This document shows positions 35,430-45,300 of a stretch of 64,000 bases of DNA, piece by piece (position 1 is the stretch's first letter; every line of letters starts with the position of its first letter). The position numbers and the translations under genes are program-made. A model generated the notes under the pieces. The model saw only the letters and a list, made by a program, of their open reading frames with translations, did no database searches and was not told the origin of the DNA. The stretch comes from Puccinia triticina (taxonomy: Eukaryota; Basidiomycota; Pucciniomycetes; Pucciniales; Pucciniaceae): assembly GCF_026914185.1 (NCBI RefSeq), contig NC_070559.1, positions 1,054,001 to 1,118,000 on the forward strand. The letters are read 5' to 3'.

Positions 35430-35720
35430 CCTCCGCGCCACTACTCTTCCCTCCTCCGTCGTTCCATAATTCGCTAGTTTCACCTCATCGCGGAGGATCT
35501 TTAGTTTTCCCTTGTTGCGGAGGCTCGGGAGTTTAGACTCATCGCGGAGTATTACTAGATTAATCTCATTGCAGAGGACGTCATAGGACGTATCTAGTTT
35601 ATTCTTGTTACGGAGCCGTGAAAGATCTGAGCCTGACGATAGTTTTTCCTCATTACGGAGGCGTGAAGTAACGGCTAGTTTATTCTTGTCGCGGAGACTC
35701 GTGGACAGAATTGCCAAGCC
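35430..35720 (-). repeat. Repeat encoding LR[D/N]xxKL units
   Basis: Seven or eight degenerate copies of a core CTCCGCRAYRAG plus AAACTAG (minus strand), spaced irregularly by 3-24 nt but all in frame. They translate as LRDKNKL, LRNEEKL, LRNKNKL, LCNEINL, LRDESKL, LRNKGKL and LRDEVKL. A further relative (LREEGKL) is near 35260-35280. Confidence 0.82.
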
Positions 35721-35757
35721 ATCTAGAGGGGAAGAACACGAGGGAAAACCGGTGGGG

Positions 35758-35837
35758 CTCACAACTGTGGCGCATGGTAGAGTTTTCGACGACAAGGTGG
35801 CATCTTGCCCGGAGGTGCACGATTGGGAGGAACTTAC
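35758..35837 (-). repeat. Intron-like module 2 (80 bp)
   Basis: GTAAGTTCCTCCCAATC start and ACAGTTGTGAG end on minus. It lies near the start of the pol frame. Confidence 0.82.
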
Positions 35838-36163
35838 TTTTAGTTCTCCCTGCCTCCGCGGGCACCCATTCTCCTCCGCTACATCCAACATCATTAGACC
35901 TTCGCGCAGAGACCCAGAAACTTGAGGAAACTTAAGAGAAACTTGGGGAGAATTGATTGAGAGCGCTGAATCGGCCGCAGGAAATATTTTTGCTGAGTTT
36001 TGAGTGATTTTTGAATGTTTTTTGAAATTTTTGGATTGGTTTTCTTGTTGAACATGGGAAGAGAAAGAGAAATAAGACCTGTGAGTTCCTTGAGAGAAAG
36101 TTGATCCAGCGGCAAGATTTCGGAACTCTAGATTAGATCTGCCGCCTCCCGAATCAACCGCAT

Positions 36164-38275
36164 CTACAAAAAATGACGGCCCTCCAAAGGGTCATCGCGA
36201 GCCTTTCCCTTGTGAGAAAGAACCGCCTTGCGCCCATGGCCGGGAAAGTCGCGCTCCCAGCGTCCGGAATCCACCGAGCATAAAGAGACTTCGATCTTGC
36301 GGCCCGTCGAATCCGGCAAGAGGATCCGCTCGCCCACTTGGTTGTCGAAATTCAAGGTTGCATTGAAATCCATGAGGAACGGTCGGCCGAAAATAAGGGG
36401 CCCATCCATACGTGTGATCCAGAAATGACACGAGCCGACAATTGTCTTTCCCACTCGAATTGGGACGTCTTCCGCGACCCCAACGAGTTCACACGCCTGG
36501 TTTCCGAGCCCGTACACCGCAGAACTAAAATTTACGCAAGGACTAATGTTAAACTTATTAGCCATGGCGTCCAAAATCAAATTTAACTGGGAACCCGAGT
36601 CGATTAACGGGAGGGCGTTACTCTCCTTGTTGCCGACCAAACACGGCATGTAACCTAGTGGACAAGAATAAAGCCTCATCCCGTCGATCCGCCCTTCGCC
36701 TTCCGAGTCCTCTGCCAGCGTTCCAGATGACACCCTCATCTCATCCGCCCCGACCTCGACGCGCCGTCGTGAAACCCACTTCTTCATACCTTCGGCTACT
36801 GACGGGGCCACGGCCAACAACTCGGATACAGTGACGTTCGGCACGTTGACGTCAAACATCTTCTTGAGTATCACGTCCGCCGCATTGGGGTGGTCCTTGG
36901 AGATACCACGCTCAAAGCGCACCTTAGGGGTCGGCGGGATTGTCTTGGACGTCGACGGCGCGGCGGGACTGTCCTTCGGCGTATCTTCGGTAGGGGGAGC
37001 CGCAGGCACCCGCTCAAACAACTCGGATTCAGCATCCATTCCATCTGTATCTGACCCTGATTTCGGGGCTGGAACCGTACGCATCGGTCGCCGCGCCGCA
37101 GAGGGAGGGACCGCTGGAGTCTTGAAAGGCTTGGGAGCCTCATGCTTCTTCTTTGCGGGATCAGACTGATACGTTCCCGAGAACGACTGAGAGGAAATAG
37201 AAGGTGGTTGCCACGGGTCCAGAGAACCGCACGCCGCTCTAAACTCCTGATCTGGGACGCTAGCCGTTGCTGCCTTTGGGTTGTACGAGGCTACCACATG
37301 GCGGATCGGGCGCGATGAATCAACGGGAATAAGCGCGCCATTGGGGAGGAAGAAACTGCCCCCCCTCTGCTCCACCAACTTTTCTTCCTTGTCCTTCTGT
37401 AGTTCGACGCATCGGCCAAGACCGTGGCCCTCCCTATGAAAATAGTAACAGACTATAGGGCTGCGGGGCGTCGAAGGTCTTGCCTGAGCTGCAAACTTTT
37501 GCTCCAACCGCTGTTCAAAGGACTGGAGCATACGTTCGATTTCGTCCACCGTAGCGGGCGCCCTTACTTGACTCGGGGCCTCCTTAGGACGTCGATCAGA
37601 CTCCATCTTCTGCATTACATTGTTTGCTTGCTTGAAGGAGCCGACTAGAACGGGAACTTCGGCACGCGAGCCTTCGAACGTAAGCGCCGTCTGAGTCTTC
37701 ATCACCTCCTTGACGGCTTTCTTCAAGATCTCGAAGGTCGGTAACTTAAATCTATTATCCTGAGTTGTGATCATGGTCTTGTCCTTGATTAGCTGATCGC
37801 GAATCCTCTCCTGAACGCCGGCCGAAAACGATTGATAGTAGAGACGTTTGATTTCTTCTACCGAGTCAATATGGTCCTTGCGCAGTAGATACGACTGGAT
37901 CGGCTGCCAGGTTTTGCGAAATCCCTGAAAGTCCACAACTGACGCGACTCCGCCCTTGGCCTTCCATCCCTGAACCAACTCCTCCAGATCCTGAGTCGTA
38001 AAGCGGGCCGTATCAATCCTGCCCCAGTGAGACTTCATAGCCGCCTTCAGCAGTGCCCAGTTTGGCGGCTCGAAACCATCAAGAGTCTCGACAATGTCCT
38101 TGACCTCAGCTCCTCGAATAAAGAAACGCACTTGTTGCGCCATGTCGAGCTCAGAAGCGCCATCGAGCCTAGCCGCCAGCTGATAGTCGGCCAAGAAACG
38201 TTCTACGTTGGTGCCATTGAAACCCAGAGTTTTATCCTGGGGTTTGATCTTGATCATCCTGGAATCTTCGGCCAT
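36164..38275 (-). CDS. Gypsy 2 gag with protease domain, 703 aa
   Basis: ATG at 38275 (MAEDSRMIKIK). Residues about 1-230 are a helical retrotransposon capsid-type Gag (ERFLADYQLAARLDG, DLEELVQGW). A linker follows, then one zinc-knuckle-like motif at about 277-290 in which the second Cys is Phe (CYYFHREGHGLGRC instead of CxxC). A Pro/Ala/Ser-rich spacer (about 330-480) precedes an aspartic protease near the C-terminus (LPLIDSGSQLNLI, DSG active site; GPLIFGRPFLMDFNA flap/dimer region). Encodes the particle protein plus protease. The lost zinc ligand may impair RNA packaging. It stops at 36164, about 270 nt before the pol frame opens. Confidence 0.85.
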   Translation of the reverse strand: MAEDSRMIKIKPQDKTLGFNGTNVERFLADYQLAARLDGASELDMAQQVRFFIRGAEVKDIVETLDGFEPPNWALLKAAMKSHWGRIDTARFTTQDLEELVQGWKAKGGVASVVDFQGFRKTWQPIQSYLLRKDHIDSVEEIKRLYYQSFSAGVQERIRDQLIKDKTMITTQDNRFKLPTFEILKKAVKEVMKTQTALTFEGSRAEVPVLVGSFKQANNVMQKMESDRRPKEAPSQVRAPATVDEIERMLQSFEQRLEQKFAAQARPSTPRSPIVCYYFHREGHGLGRCVELQKDKEEKLVEQRGGSFFLPNGALIPVDSSRPIRHVVASYNPKAATASVPDQEFRAACGSLDPWQPPSISSQSFSGTYQSDPAKKKHEAPKPFKTPAVPPSAARRPMRTVPAPKSGSDTDGMDAESELFERVPAAPPTEDTPKDSPAAPSTSKTIPPTPKVRFERGISKDHPNAADVILKKMFDVNVPNVTVSELLAVAPSVAEGMKKWVSRRRVEVGADEMRVSSGTLAEDSEGEGRIDGMRLYSCPLGYMPCLVGNKESNALPLIDSGSQLNLILDAMANKFNISPCVNFSSAVYGLGNQACELVGVAEDVPIRVGKTIVGSCHFWITRMDGPLIFGRPFLMDFNATLNFDNQVGERILLPDSTGRKIEVSLCSVDSGRWERDFPGHGRKAVLSHKGKARDDPLEGRHFL

Positions 38276-38310
38276 CGAGGGAATCCTAAAGAGACAGGGG
38301 GAGTTTCTGG

Positions 38311-38384
38311 CTCACAGGTGTGGCGGCGTAATGTTGCGACTATAGTAGTGAGAACCCGGGAGGTGCACAATTGGAGGGACTTAC
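38311..38384 (-). repeat. Intron-like module 1 (74 bp) in the leader
   Basis: Lies between the primer-binding region and the gag ATG. GTAAGTCCCTCC start and CACCTGTGAG end on minus, preceded by GAGACTAGAA. As an intron it would lie in the 5' leader. Confidence 0.78.
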
Positions 38385-38485
38385 TTCTAGTCTCCTTGCC
38401 CTCGCCGTTGAACCCTAAAGAAAAAGAAAAGAAACCTTAAAGTAAGAACAAAGACCGCCAAGCGTCTCGAAACCGTCCAAATCGG

Positions 38486-38535
38486 CGAGACTGTAAATCT
38501 TGAGGTCGCTGGTTTGATCCCGGCTCGGGGGACCA
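38486..38535 (+). other. tRNA-Tyr(GUA) 3'-half copy at primer-binding site
   Basis: Reads as positions 27-76 of a tRNA on plus: anticodon stem CGAGA/TCTTG with loop CTGTAAA (anticodon GTA), 5-nt variable region AGGTC, T arm GCTGG-TTTGATC-CCGGC, acceptor strand TCGGGGG, A73 and CCA. C1-G72 type pairing and A73 are eukaryotic tRNA-Tyr features. The CCA is encoded and no D arm or 5' half precedes it. It abuts the 5' LTR (2-4 nt away), so it is the element's primer-binding site extended by 32 nt beyond the usual 18. Confidence 0.85.
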
Positions 38536-38537
38536 AA

Positions 38538-39348
38538 TATGGAACTCTGGCCGGTGCTAGGCCGGCAGCAGTTCGAGGAGGGGAAAGAAATAAAAGAAAA
38601 GAGACTAAGGAATATGCCCTCCGGGTGTTTGGCCGATAAAGAGCGCCGAGATTCGTGTAGCGTTGGGGGGGGGTTTGATTTTACGACGGCTAGAGATGCA
38701 CGTCGGCGATTTTGTTTGAGAGAGGAGCCGGGGATACTGCCGGCGGGGTTGTGATCTAAACCAGAGAGTTGGAAGAGATCGGCGTTGCGGGGAAATTGAA
38801 CTTTAACGAGCTGATACTTCGGGCAGACAGTTGCCAAGACTTATAACTTTGAATTTTTGATGGAGAAACTGAAAATTATGGTTCAGAGTAGGTCCATGCC
38901 GCTCCAAAGCCTGAGTTCAAACTGAACTCAAACCTTGGAGTTGGTGACATGTAGCAGACATCTCATCACAACCTAGCGCGCACGCGCGCGCAACAACAAC
39001 ACGAGACAAAAGACAGAAACAAACCCAAACAAAACAGAAACAAAACAAACCAACCCTCCTCATACAAAACCTATCCAACGCGCGCAATGTGAAAGAGGAA
39101 ATAACAAAACATGATGAAAGATAAACTTAAAAGAAAACAGGACCAAGAAAGCCAAAACACAAGGAAGAGGGGGGGGGGAAGAAGACCTGAAACGCCTCGA
39201 GGATGCGCGCCACGCCGCGCCGTTGAACTTGAGGAGGCCTCGAGGGCTGAAAGCTGAATCTTGATGTCTTGAGTCTTGACGTCCTCTGGCGCGCGCCGTG
39301 CGCGGCAAAAAGCTTGATTCCTCCGCGTGTACCAGATTGCCCACCACA
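38538..39348 (-). repeat. 5' LTR of gypsy 2
   Basis: Partner of 30901-31715. It differs at about five sites and in two G-tract lengths. Open frames inside both LTRs are shadows. Confidence 0.93.
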
Positions 39349-39445
39349 GCGTGTGGATGAAAGGGTTGCTGCAACATGTGCCTTTGTGCCCGAGGCCATC
39401 CAAGACAACAGCAAGTATGCAAAGAAGTGAAAACAGAGAGGCCAT
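39349..39445 (-). pseudogene. N-terminal half of a secreted-protein-like ORF, split by gypsy 2
   Basis: ATG at 39445 in a good context (A at -3, G at +4). The first 19 residues (MASLFSLLCILAVVLDGLG) look like a cleavable signal peptide: short polar start, hydrophobic core, small residue at the end. Then HKGTCCSNP. The frame is cut by gypsy 2 at the GCGT duplication and continues at 30900-30814 to a stop, giving about 59 codons with four Cys after the signal. This resembles small cysteine-containing secreted proteins of plant-associated fungi. No homologue is recognised and a chance ORF is possible. Confidence 0.45.
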
Positions 39446-39492
39446 CTTGCAACCTGACGGTGAAGTATCTAGATGGCTACAGAGGCCCCTAA

Positions 39493-39530
39493 ACTGTGAA
39501 AAAAATTCAAGAAACTGCTGTCAGTTGAAA
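39493..39530. mobile_element. Palindromic MITE, left part (split by Helitron 3)
   Basis: ACTGTGAAAAAAATTCAAG and following match, inverted, 45690-45741. With 45670-45741 it forms a ~110-bp near-perfect palindrome centred on AAAGGCCCCTTT. Confidence 0.75.
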
Positions 39531-40618
39531 TCCAAGTTTATTAAAGCCTTGGATTCACAAAACAAAAATTCAAGGGTTTCCCCTACAAATTTCCAAAAAT
39601 CCCCAAAAAAATCAAGGGTTTCCCCTCTACAACTCCCAGAAAAAAAAAATGAAGGGTTCTCCCTCACAAATACCAAAATCAACACAAAAACTAAAATATT
39701 ACAAAAACCAAAAATAGAACAATAATCTGCACCCAGCCACCTAAAAACAGCAAGCTGATGCACCGTGGCCCACCATCCATCCCTGTCTAGCAGGGTTAAA
39801 AATGGTGAGAGGATGACCCCCAGCGCGCCGCATTGAAGGCATTATGCAAAGGGGGCCAACGAGTTTAGCCCCTCAAACTGCGCAAGTGCAACAGCGGAGG
39901 GGGTGAGGACAAACGGCACACTGGAATTACAGCGGCAGAGGACGCCCTGGCAATTAATCAAAACCACAAGGACCAGCTTTTATATCCAACTTTGGTTAGC
40001 CTTGCCCTTCCCCTCGACTCCACCTATGGTTGATAACCATCTGCAACCGCCCCACCGCATCCGCCACTGTATGTTCGACCCACATGGCACTGACTACATG
40101 TATGTACATCAAACCCTGACAGTGGATTGTCCAGCTTACTCTCTCATCATCATCTTGCTCTACAAGACCCTTGGTCCGACAGTAGTGAAGTACTTAAAAT
40201 TTGACTGGACCGCTGGGGAGGTCACCAAGGTCTAAACACGCCTAACTTGCTGCTGGTTGCTCATACCACTGTGACTTGCCACTGCCTGCCCCTCACCGTG
40301 TCTCCACCTCCTTGCCCGTGGCCAGTCTCTACCGCCACCACTTGTTTCCAATCACTACTCAACTAACTAACCGCTTTGTTACCAATTCAACCAATTCAGC
40401 CCTCACCACCGCCTTCCAATCAATATCAAACTACTTGCCAATTGTAGCTCTTGTTTGAGACAGGCATTTGCGAGGTATCTTTCTGGATAATCAAAGCATG
40501 GCCCGTTGGCTCTGGTTGACACAAAGTAAGAAATTACACTCCAGAAGACATCATGTGAGAGACTGAATTGGTTTGATTTTGCTTCTCTGTACAAAAAGCT
40601 TGGGGGTGATCCTGCAAT

Positions 40619-41230
40619 CAATGATGGGAAGTTACATACGTTACGATATCTGAAGCGATTTTCGTAACGTAACTTTTTCCGTTATCTTCTCACCAGTTAA
40701 AGTTTTTTTTAACTTGAAGCAAGACCGGGCTCAGGAAACGTAACTTATGATTTTTCATTCCTCCTGAGCCCGGCAGTAACTTAACTTTCTTTTGACAAAA
40801 AAAGTGAAATAACGCTCTGGAGCGAGCTTGCTGCCGTCAGTTCAGTGCGCTGCGGCTGTCCTGTCGGATTACACGTAAACCGACAGTACGACTGCGGCGC
40901 GTACAAACCCAGCTCGCTCTGGAGCAAGCTTGCTGCCGTCAGTTCAGTGCGCCGCGGCTGTACTGTCGGATTACACGTAAACCGACATTACAACTGCGGC
41001 ACGTACAAACCCAGCTCGCTCTAAAGCGAGCTGGCTGCCGTGAATAACGTAACTTTTCTAAAAAATAAAGAATAAAAAAAACCAGATAACGTAACTCAAG
41101 TGAGAAAAAAAGAAGGAAAAATACACCTAACACAACTTGAAAAAGTTAGAAGAAACTTCAACGATAACGTGCTTTTTTTAGTTACGTTAACGTTACTTTG
41201 CATTATCTATAACGTAACCTCCCATTGTTG
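40619..41230. mobile_element. TIR element with 7-bp duplication and 102-bp internal repeats
   Basis: Ends CAATGATGGGAAGTTAC and (minus) CAACAATGGGAGGTTAC. Duplication CTGCAAT (40612-40618 and 41231-41237). It contains two full tandem copies and one partial copy of a 102-bp unit (starting about 40819, 40921 and 41023; landmark TTGCTGCCGTCAGTTCAGTG). Subterminal regions are rich in GTAACGTAAC. The ends resemble those of the GCTA MITEs (CAACACTGGG), suggesting one superfamily. Confidence 0.8.
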
Positions 41231-42458
41231 CTGCAATTGATGAATCTGACGGCAATCTTTGGCCAGACCTTGGTTTTGGGGTTGATACGTCAAAGCCAAT
41301 ATACCAATTTTTAGAACAACAACAATGGAGGAAAGAAGGCTAACTAGGTTGTCTTGTGAGGTTTTTTCCATCACACTCATTGAAGACTATTGATTCCATA
41401 TTATTAAGCTTGATAAAAGAAAATCCCTTTTTCCTCTCTTTGCAAAGATGGAAACAATTCTTCAACTAGGATCTGTTTCTGTTGATTGATCCAACTGTTG
41501 ACCTGAAAATTGAGTTCCATAACAACTATCTTTCAAACACTAACCAATTGATCAACATTGGCAACTTTGTTCCAAACTCAAAAGTAAGCCAAGTCTCCAC
41601 TACTTCTTCAAATATTGATAACAATATAGCTGGTTTAATAATTCAACCAATATCTATTTTTTTCCTGTTGATAAAATGTTCAGTCCACAAAGCCATCAGT
41701 CATCCAATTAGTGGCCCCAAGTCATCCATCCCAAGCCAAAACTATACATGCTTGTTATGGTCAATCACGGTTAGACTCCTCTACCTCTTTTTCTCAAAAC
41801 TTTGTTGATTCTTATTGTCATCGGCAGGAAAGAAAACTGAAGCCTATCTTTTGTACACATGTAGATGTTCCCAACCCTTGTCAAAATTGCTTGTTGAATT
41901 CTTTCTATAATTGGTTGATCAGGTAACATATAGTTTCACAAAAACTGAAACAAAATGTATTGACAATGAATATTGGGGAGAACCCTGCTGACATACTGCC
42001 AACAACCACTATGCCACAAAAAGCCTAAACCCTCTCTGAATCCAAAATAAATAAATAAATAAAAATGGGGATTAATGACAGAGCCAATTTTTTGATTCCG
42101 GCAACATCAAATGGCAATCTAGACCTAACAACGGAGAAAGGAGCAGACGAAGAGGTGGAGTTTGTGGGGCCACATCCGGCGCAAGGCTCCGTGAGCCACT
42201 GGTACACAATCATGATGTTTGAGCAAGCCGGACCGATCAATTTGAGTGCCAATCCAGACCTACCCAACCGCGCTGGGTTCTCTTTATGCTGATTCAGTTG
42301 CCAACTTGACTTGAAACCTGCCGGCATGACGCCCGAGATGCTGAGGCGATCAGCTCTATCTATTTGAATTAAAATCTGAACAGCCTAAAGTTCAAGCAGA
42401 CCGTCTTGGATCACCATCTCCACAATCACCACCGGACCTCTGCCTCTTCCTATGAATG
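41231..42458. other. Helitron 3 interior, no supported gene
   Basis: 41480-41930 is AT-rich with short plus-strand frames. 42060-42300 has a 76-codon plus frame (MGINDRANFLIPATSNG) of unknown meaning, possibly a captured exon. Confidence 0.35.
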
Positions 42459-44587
42459 CACCAGGAAAAAAAATAGTCACTTGATGGCAAGTGACATGAT
42501 GCAGCTTTGGTTTCTGCTCCAGAGCTACTCCAGCGCTGCTCCAAGTCTGCTCCACCAGCACTTGTAGAGCTTGCAGGACTGCAAAAGAGCACTCAATGTG
42601 GCACAGTCAGCTGATCCTAATTTTTTTCCCAGGAAAAGCTGATGCTCATCATAAGCTGAGCAGTAGGCATTGACTGAGCCTGGGCCAAAGCTGAGCATTG
42701 GCTGAGCCTGGGCCAAAGCTGAGCATTGGATATTCCAAGCCTGATACAAACTCAAGTGTCAGCTGGACCAAGAATATTCCAAATCTGAGCATCAGCTTAG
42801 CCAACAATGGTCCAAAGCTGAGCATCATCTTGGAAAAGGCTTGTGCAGAGCTTAGGATCAGCTGGGACAATACTGTTCCAAAGATTAACACCAGCTGGGC
42901 CAAAACTTTTCAAAAGCTGAGCATCAGCTGAGCCAATGCTGGTACAAAGCTGAGCATTGGCTGAGCCAAGGCTGTTCTAAAGCTGAGTATCAGATGTTTT
43001 AAGACTATTCAAAAGATTAATATCACCTGAGCCAAGGCTGTTCCACAGCTGAGCATCAGCTGAGCATCAGCTGAGCCAAGGCTGGTCCACAGCTGAGCAT
43101 CAGCTGAGCCAAGGCTGGTCCACAGCTGAGAATCAGCTGAGCCAAGGCTGGTCCACAGCTGAGCATCAGCTGAGACAAGGCTGGCCCACAGCTGAGCATT
43201 GTCTTAGCCAAGGTTGGTCCACAGCTGAGCATCAGCTGAGCCAAGGCTGGTCCACAGATGAGCATAAGCTGTTACAGGAGTGGTCAGACTCAGAATCTGA
43301 GCATTGGCTGGGCCGAGATTTATCCAAAGCTGAAAATCAGCTGAGCCAATACTGGTCCAAAGCTGAGCATTGGCTGGGCCAATGATAGTTGTCAGACACT
43401 GAGACACTAAGTTCATGTGTCTACAATGCACAATACATGTCTTATAACCTAATGGTTAAAGACTGCTTTAATAATTGACTCATGTACATGAAGTCAAGAG
43501 TTCAATTCCCTGTCATTACATTAAGTATGTACCTTTTATTCATATGTACTATTATTATGTACTCACTACATATTTCACATTCTTTTGAATATGTAATTAA
43601 CCTTATTTCACACTGATTACATATTTTGTACATACAGAGAGAGATAATCTTATCTCTCTGTGTATTCATCCTGATTAAGCTCAATGTATGTACAAATGGG
43701 GAGATTACATACCCATTTATGTAAATCCCCTTCTGAATTCCGTGATCACTCCTCCTTGGAGTTAAGGATCCCTCAGGACCTTGACTCAAAGGAGGGAGCT
43801 GATCCCTGCAATATAAAAAGGGAGGTCTCTCACCTGTAGAGATTCTCCCACCCAGATTATTGCCATACAAACCCGTGTACCTTACTGAAATTACAGTGAG
43901 TAAGGTTTTACATAATCTACACTAACCTTTTTCTTCCCTTACAGCTCTTCCTTCTCTTCGTGTATCTTCCCCCTAGGTACAGGTGTAGTTATCACACCTG
44001 TAACCTAGAAGATAAGTGATCTCATCCTTATAACTCAACGGCGCTTGGCTTCATTTTCGCCGCGTCCCCTTACATATGTAAGGGTGCCAGTCCCTCCGCT
44101 CTTCGGCGTCGAGTAGGACTTCTTTCCACTGGCCTTAGGCTATAGTGTGACCCAGAAAAAACCCAACTCCGCTACATAATTGCGGCAGTTTGTAATCTAA
44201 AACCCATCAACGCCTTGTCACATAAGAGACGGGCGCTGACAATAGTCCTAGTATGAGTCTAAGATGAGCCATGAGTGGAAAAAAGCTGAAACGCAGCTGG
44301 GCCAGGACTGGTTCTGATCTGGGCAACAAAGCTGAGCATGAGCTGGGCAACAGAGCTGAGCATAAGCTTGGAGCTAAAGCTGAGTATCAGCTGACCAGAA
44401 ATGGGGATCAGTGGTGCCCATTGAAAACTGAGGATCTCCTGTGGAAATTCTGAAAGTGGTTAGATGGTGGGTAGATGTTGGGTAGATGTTGGGTAGATGA
44501 TTGGTAGATGGTGGGTAGATGATGGGTAGCCCGCTGGAGCTGGCATGATTTCACTTGTCATCAAGTGACCATTTTTTTTTCCTGGTG
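42459..44587. mobile_element. CACCAGGAAAA-family TIR element B2
   Basis: Second copy of B1 (4813-6029), near-identical over the shared parts. Duplication ATG (42456-42458 and 44588-44590). The 33-bp minisatellite spans about 42645-43380. A solo LTR is inserted at 43390-44241. Confidence 0.9.
43390..44241. mobile_element. Solo LTR, 852 bp
   Basis: Starts TGTCAGACACTGAGAC and ends GGGCGCTGACA. The 5-bp duplication ATAGT is at 43385-43389 and 44242-44246. The empty site is present in B1 at about 5706-5716. A TATA-like AATATAAAAAGGG lies at about 43810 and could be an LTR promoter on plus. No internal coding region remains, so LTR-LTR recombination is likely. Confidence 0.87.
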
Positions 44588-44639
44588 ATGGGGTCCACCT
44601 CTGGTCGGATTCCTACTTCTCAACTGACAGCCGGTACAA

Positions 44640-45300
44640 TATCATCATGCCACTTTCTAAAGTGCTGAGGCCCTTTATCTCCGCGGCAAACTCTTCACCA
44701 CCGGCACCGAGGCCATCTACCTCTGCGGAGACATTTTCACCCTTCACCACTGGCGCCGAGGCCATCTACCTCTGTGGCAACCTCTTTGCCACTGGCACTT
44801 TCCCCTCCTATCACCCCAAAGACCCCTTGTTTTCCTTCAGAGATTTGAGAGTGATGCACTGCTTGGCTGCTATCTTGCCTGGTTCAGGATTGGCAGGGAG
44901 TAAGAGAACTGCGAGGACTGGAACCGGGTCGTGGGTGCCCACAAGTTCTGAAAAATGTGCCTGCGTTTACGTAAGTCTTGTTGATCTCACAAATCAATCT
45001 CCCTCTTGACTGATATTTTTCCTTTGTTCCTGTAGAGGCTGGGCATGTCGTAAATGCTGGGCCAGATGAACCTGCCTGTCAACATGGCCCAGTCGATGGT
45101 CTATCTGAAGATGGCAGCCCAGTTAGCGAACAAAGCGCCACTGCCCGCGCCCGACAAGCTCGCCTGGGAGCCCTCCGGCGTCCGTTGCCGCAAGACCATT
45201 TGCAGGGTTGACCAGGCCCATCGAGCCACCAAGCCCCAAGCCCTTGTATCCAATAATAACACAGGAATACTCTCAGGCTGTATGGTTTTATAAAACTTAC
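44640..45300 (+). other. Exon-like block in Helitron 3, unassigned
   Basis: Coding-like composition on plus, with a candidate intron (GTAAGT at 44970 to TGTAG at about 45034). Downstream frames include MLGQMNLPVNMAQSMVYLKM. The surrounding sequence is AT-rich, so this may be captured host DNA. No family is recognised and frames are broken. Confidence 0.35.

Larger units (their letters stand above)
31911..35894 (-). pseudogene. Gypsy 2 pol, one in-frame TGA
   Basis: Frame from 35894 to 31911, interrupted only by TGA at 32640-32642. The N-terminal ~250 residues are repeat-built: LR[D/N]..KL units and three translated intron-like modules. Then RT (IRVVHNLQALN, FIDDGG as the catalytic box), RNase H (KLAVDSSFHAAGAVL, LQVDAHSLIEMI), integrase HHCC (HEELGHRGS...CQTCEACQ), core Asp in VSMDAVH, second Asp in AYSTDGGSEF, Glu in YYPEGQGMVERGHG, and a GPYRVVKQ module near the end. 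The stop separates the first and second catalytic Asp of integrase, so integrase would be truncated without readthrough. The true start is uncertain; pol probably follows gag by splicing, reinitiation or frameshift. Confidence 0.9.
30901..39348 (-). mobile_element. Ty3/gypsy element 2 with full-length gag-pol
   Basis: LTRs of about 811-815 bp (30901-31715 and 38538-39348) flanked by GCGT (30897-30900 and 39349-39352). If the LTR is taken as TG...CA (from 30903 and 38540) the duplication is offset by 2 bp, so 4 bp is provisional. Minus-strand order: 5' LTR, tRNA-Tyr-like primer-binding region, leader with intron-like module, gag-protease (38275-36164), pol (35894-31911), module, 3' LTR. I count five substitutions plus two G-tract length changes between LTRs, a recent insertion. 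Defects: one TGA in integrase and a Cys-to-Phe change in the zinc knuckle. Confidence 0.92.

Noticed and set aside
38486..38535. A tRNA-Tyr gene on plus
   Set aside because: The 5' half and D arm are absent, CCA is encoded (not so in nuclear tRNA genes) and it abuts an LTR, so it is a primer-binding region.
43056..43265. Minus-strand ORF of 11-residue LMLSCGPALAQ repeats
   Set aside because: Produced by the 33-bp minisatellite in a TIR element, no start context or partner.
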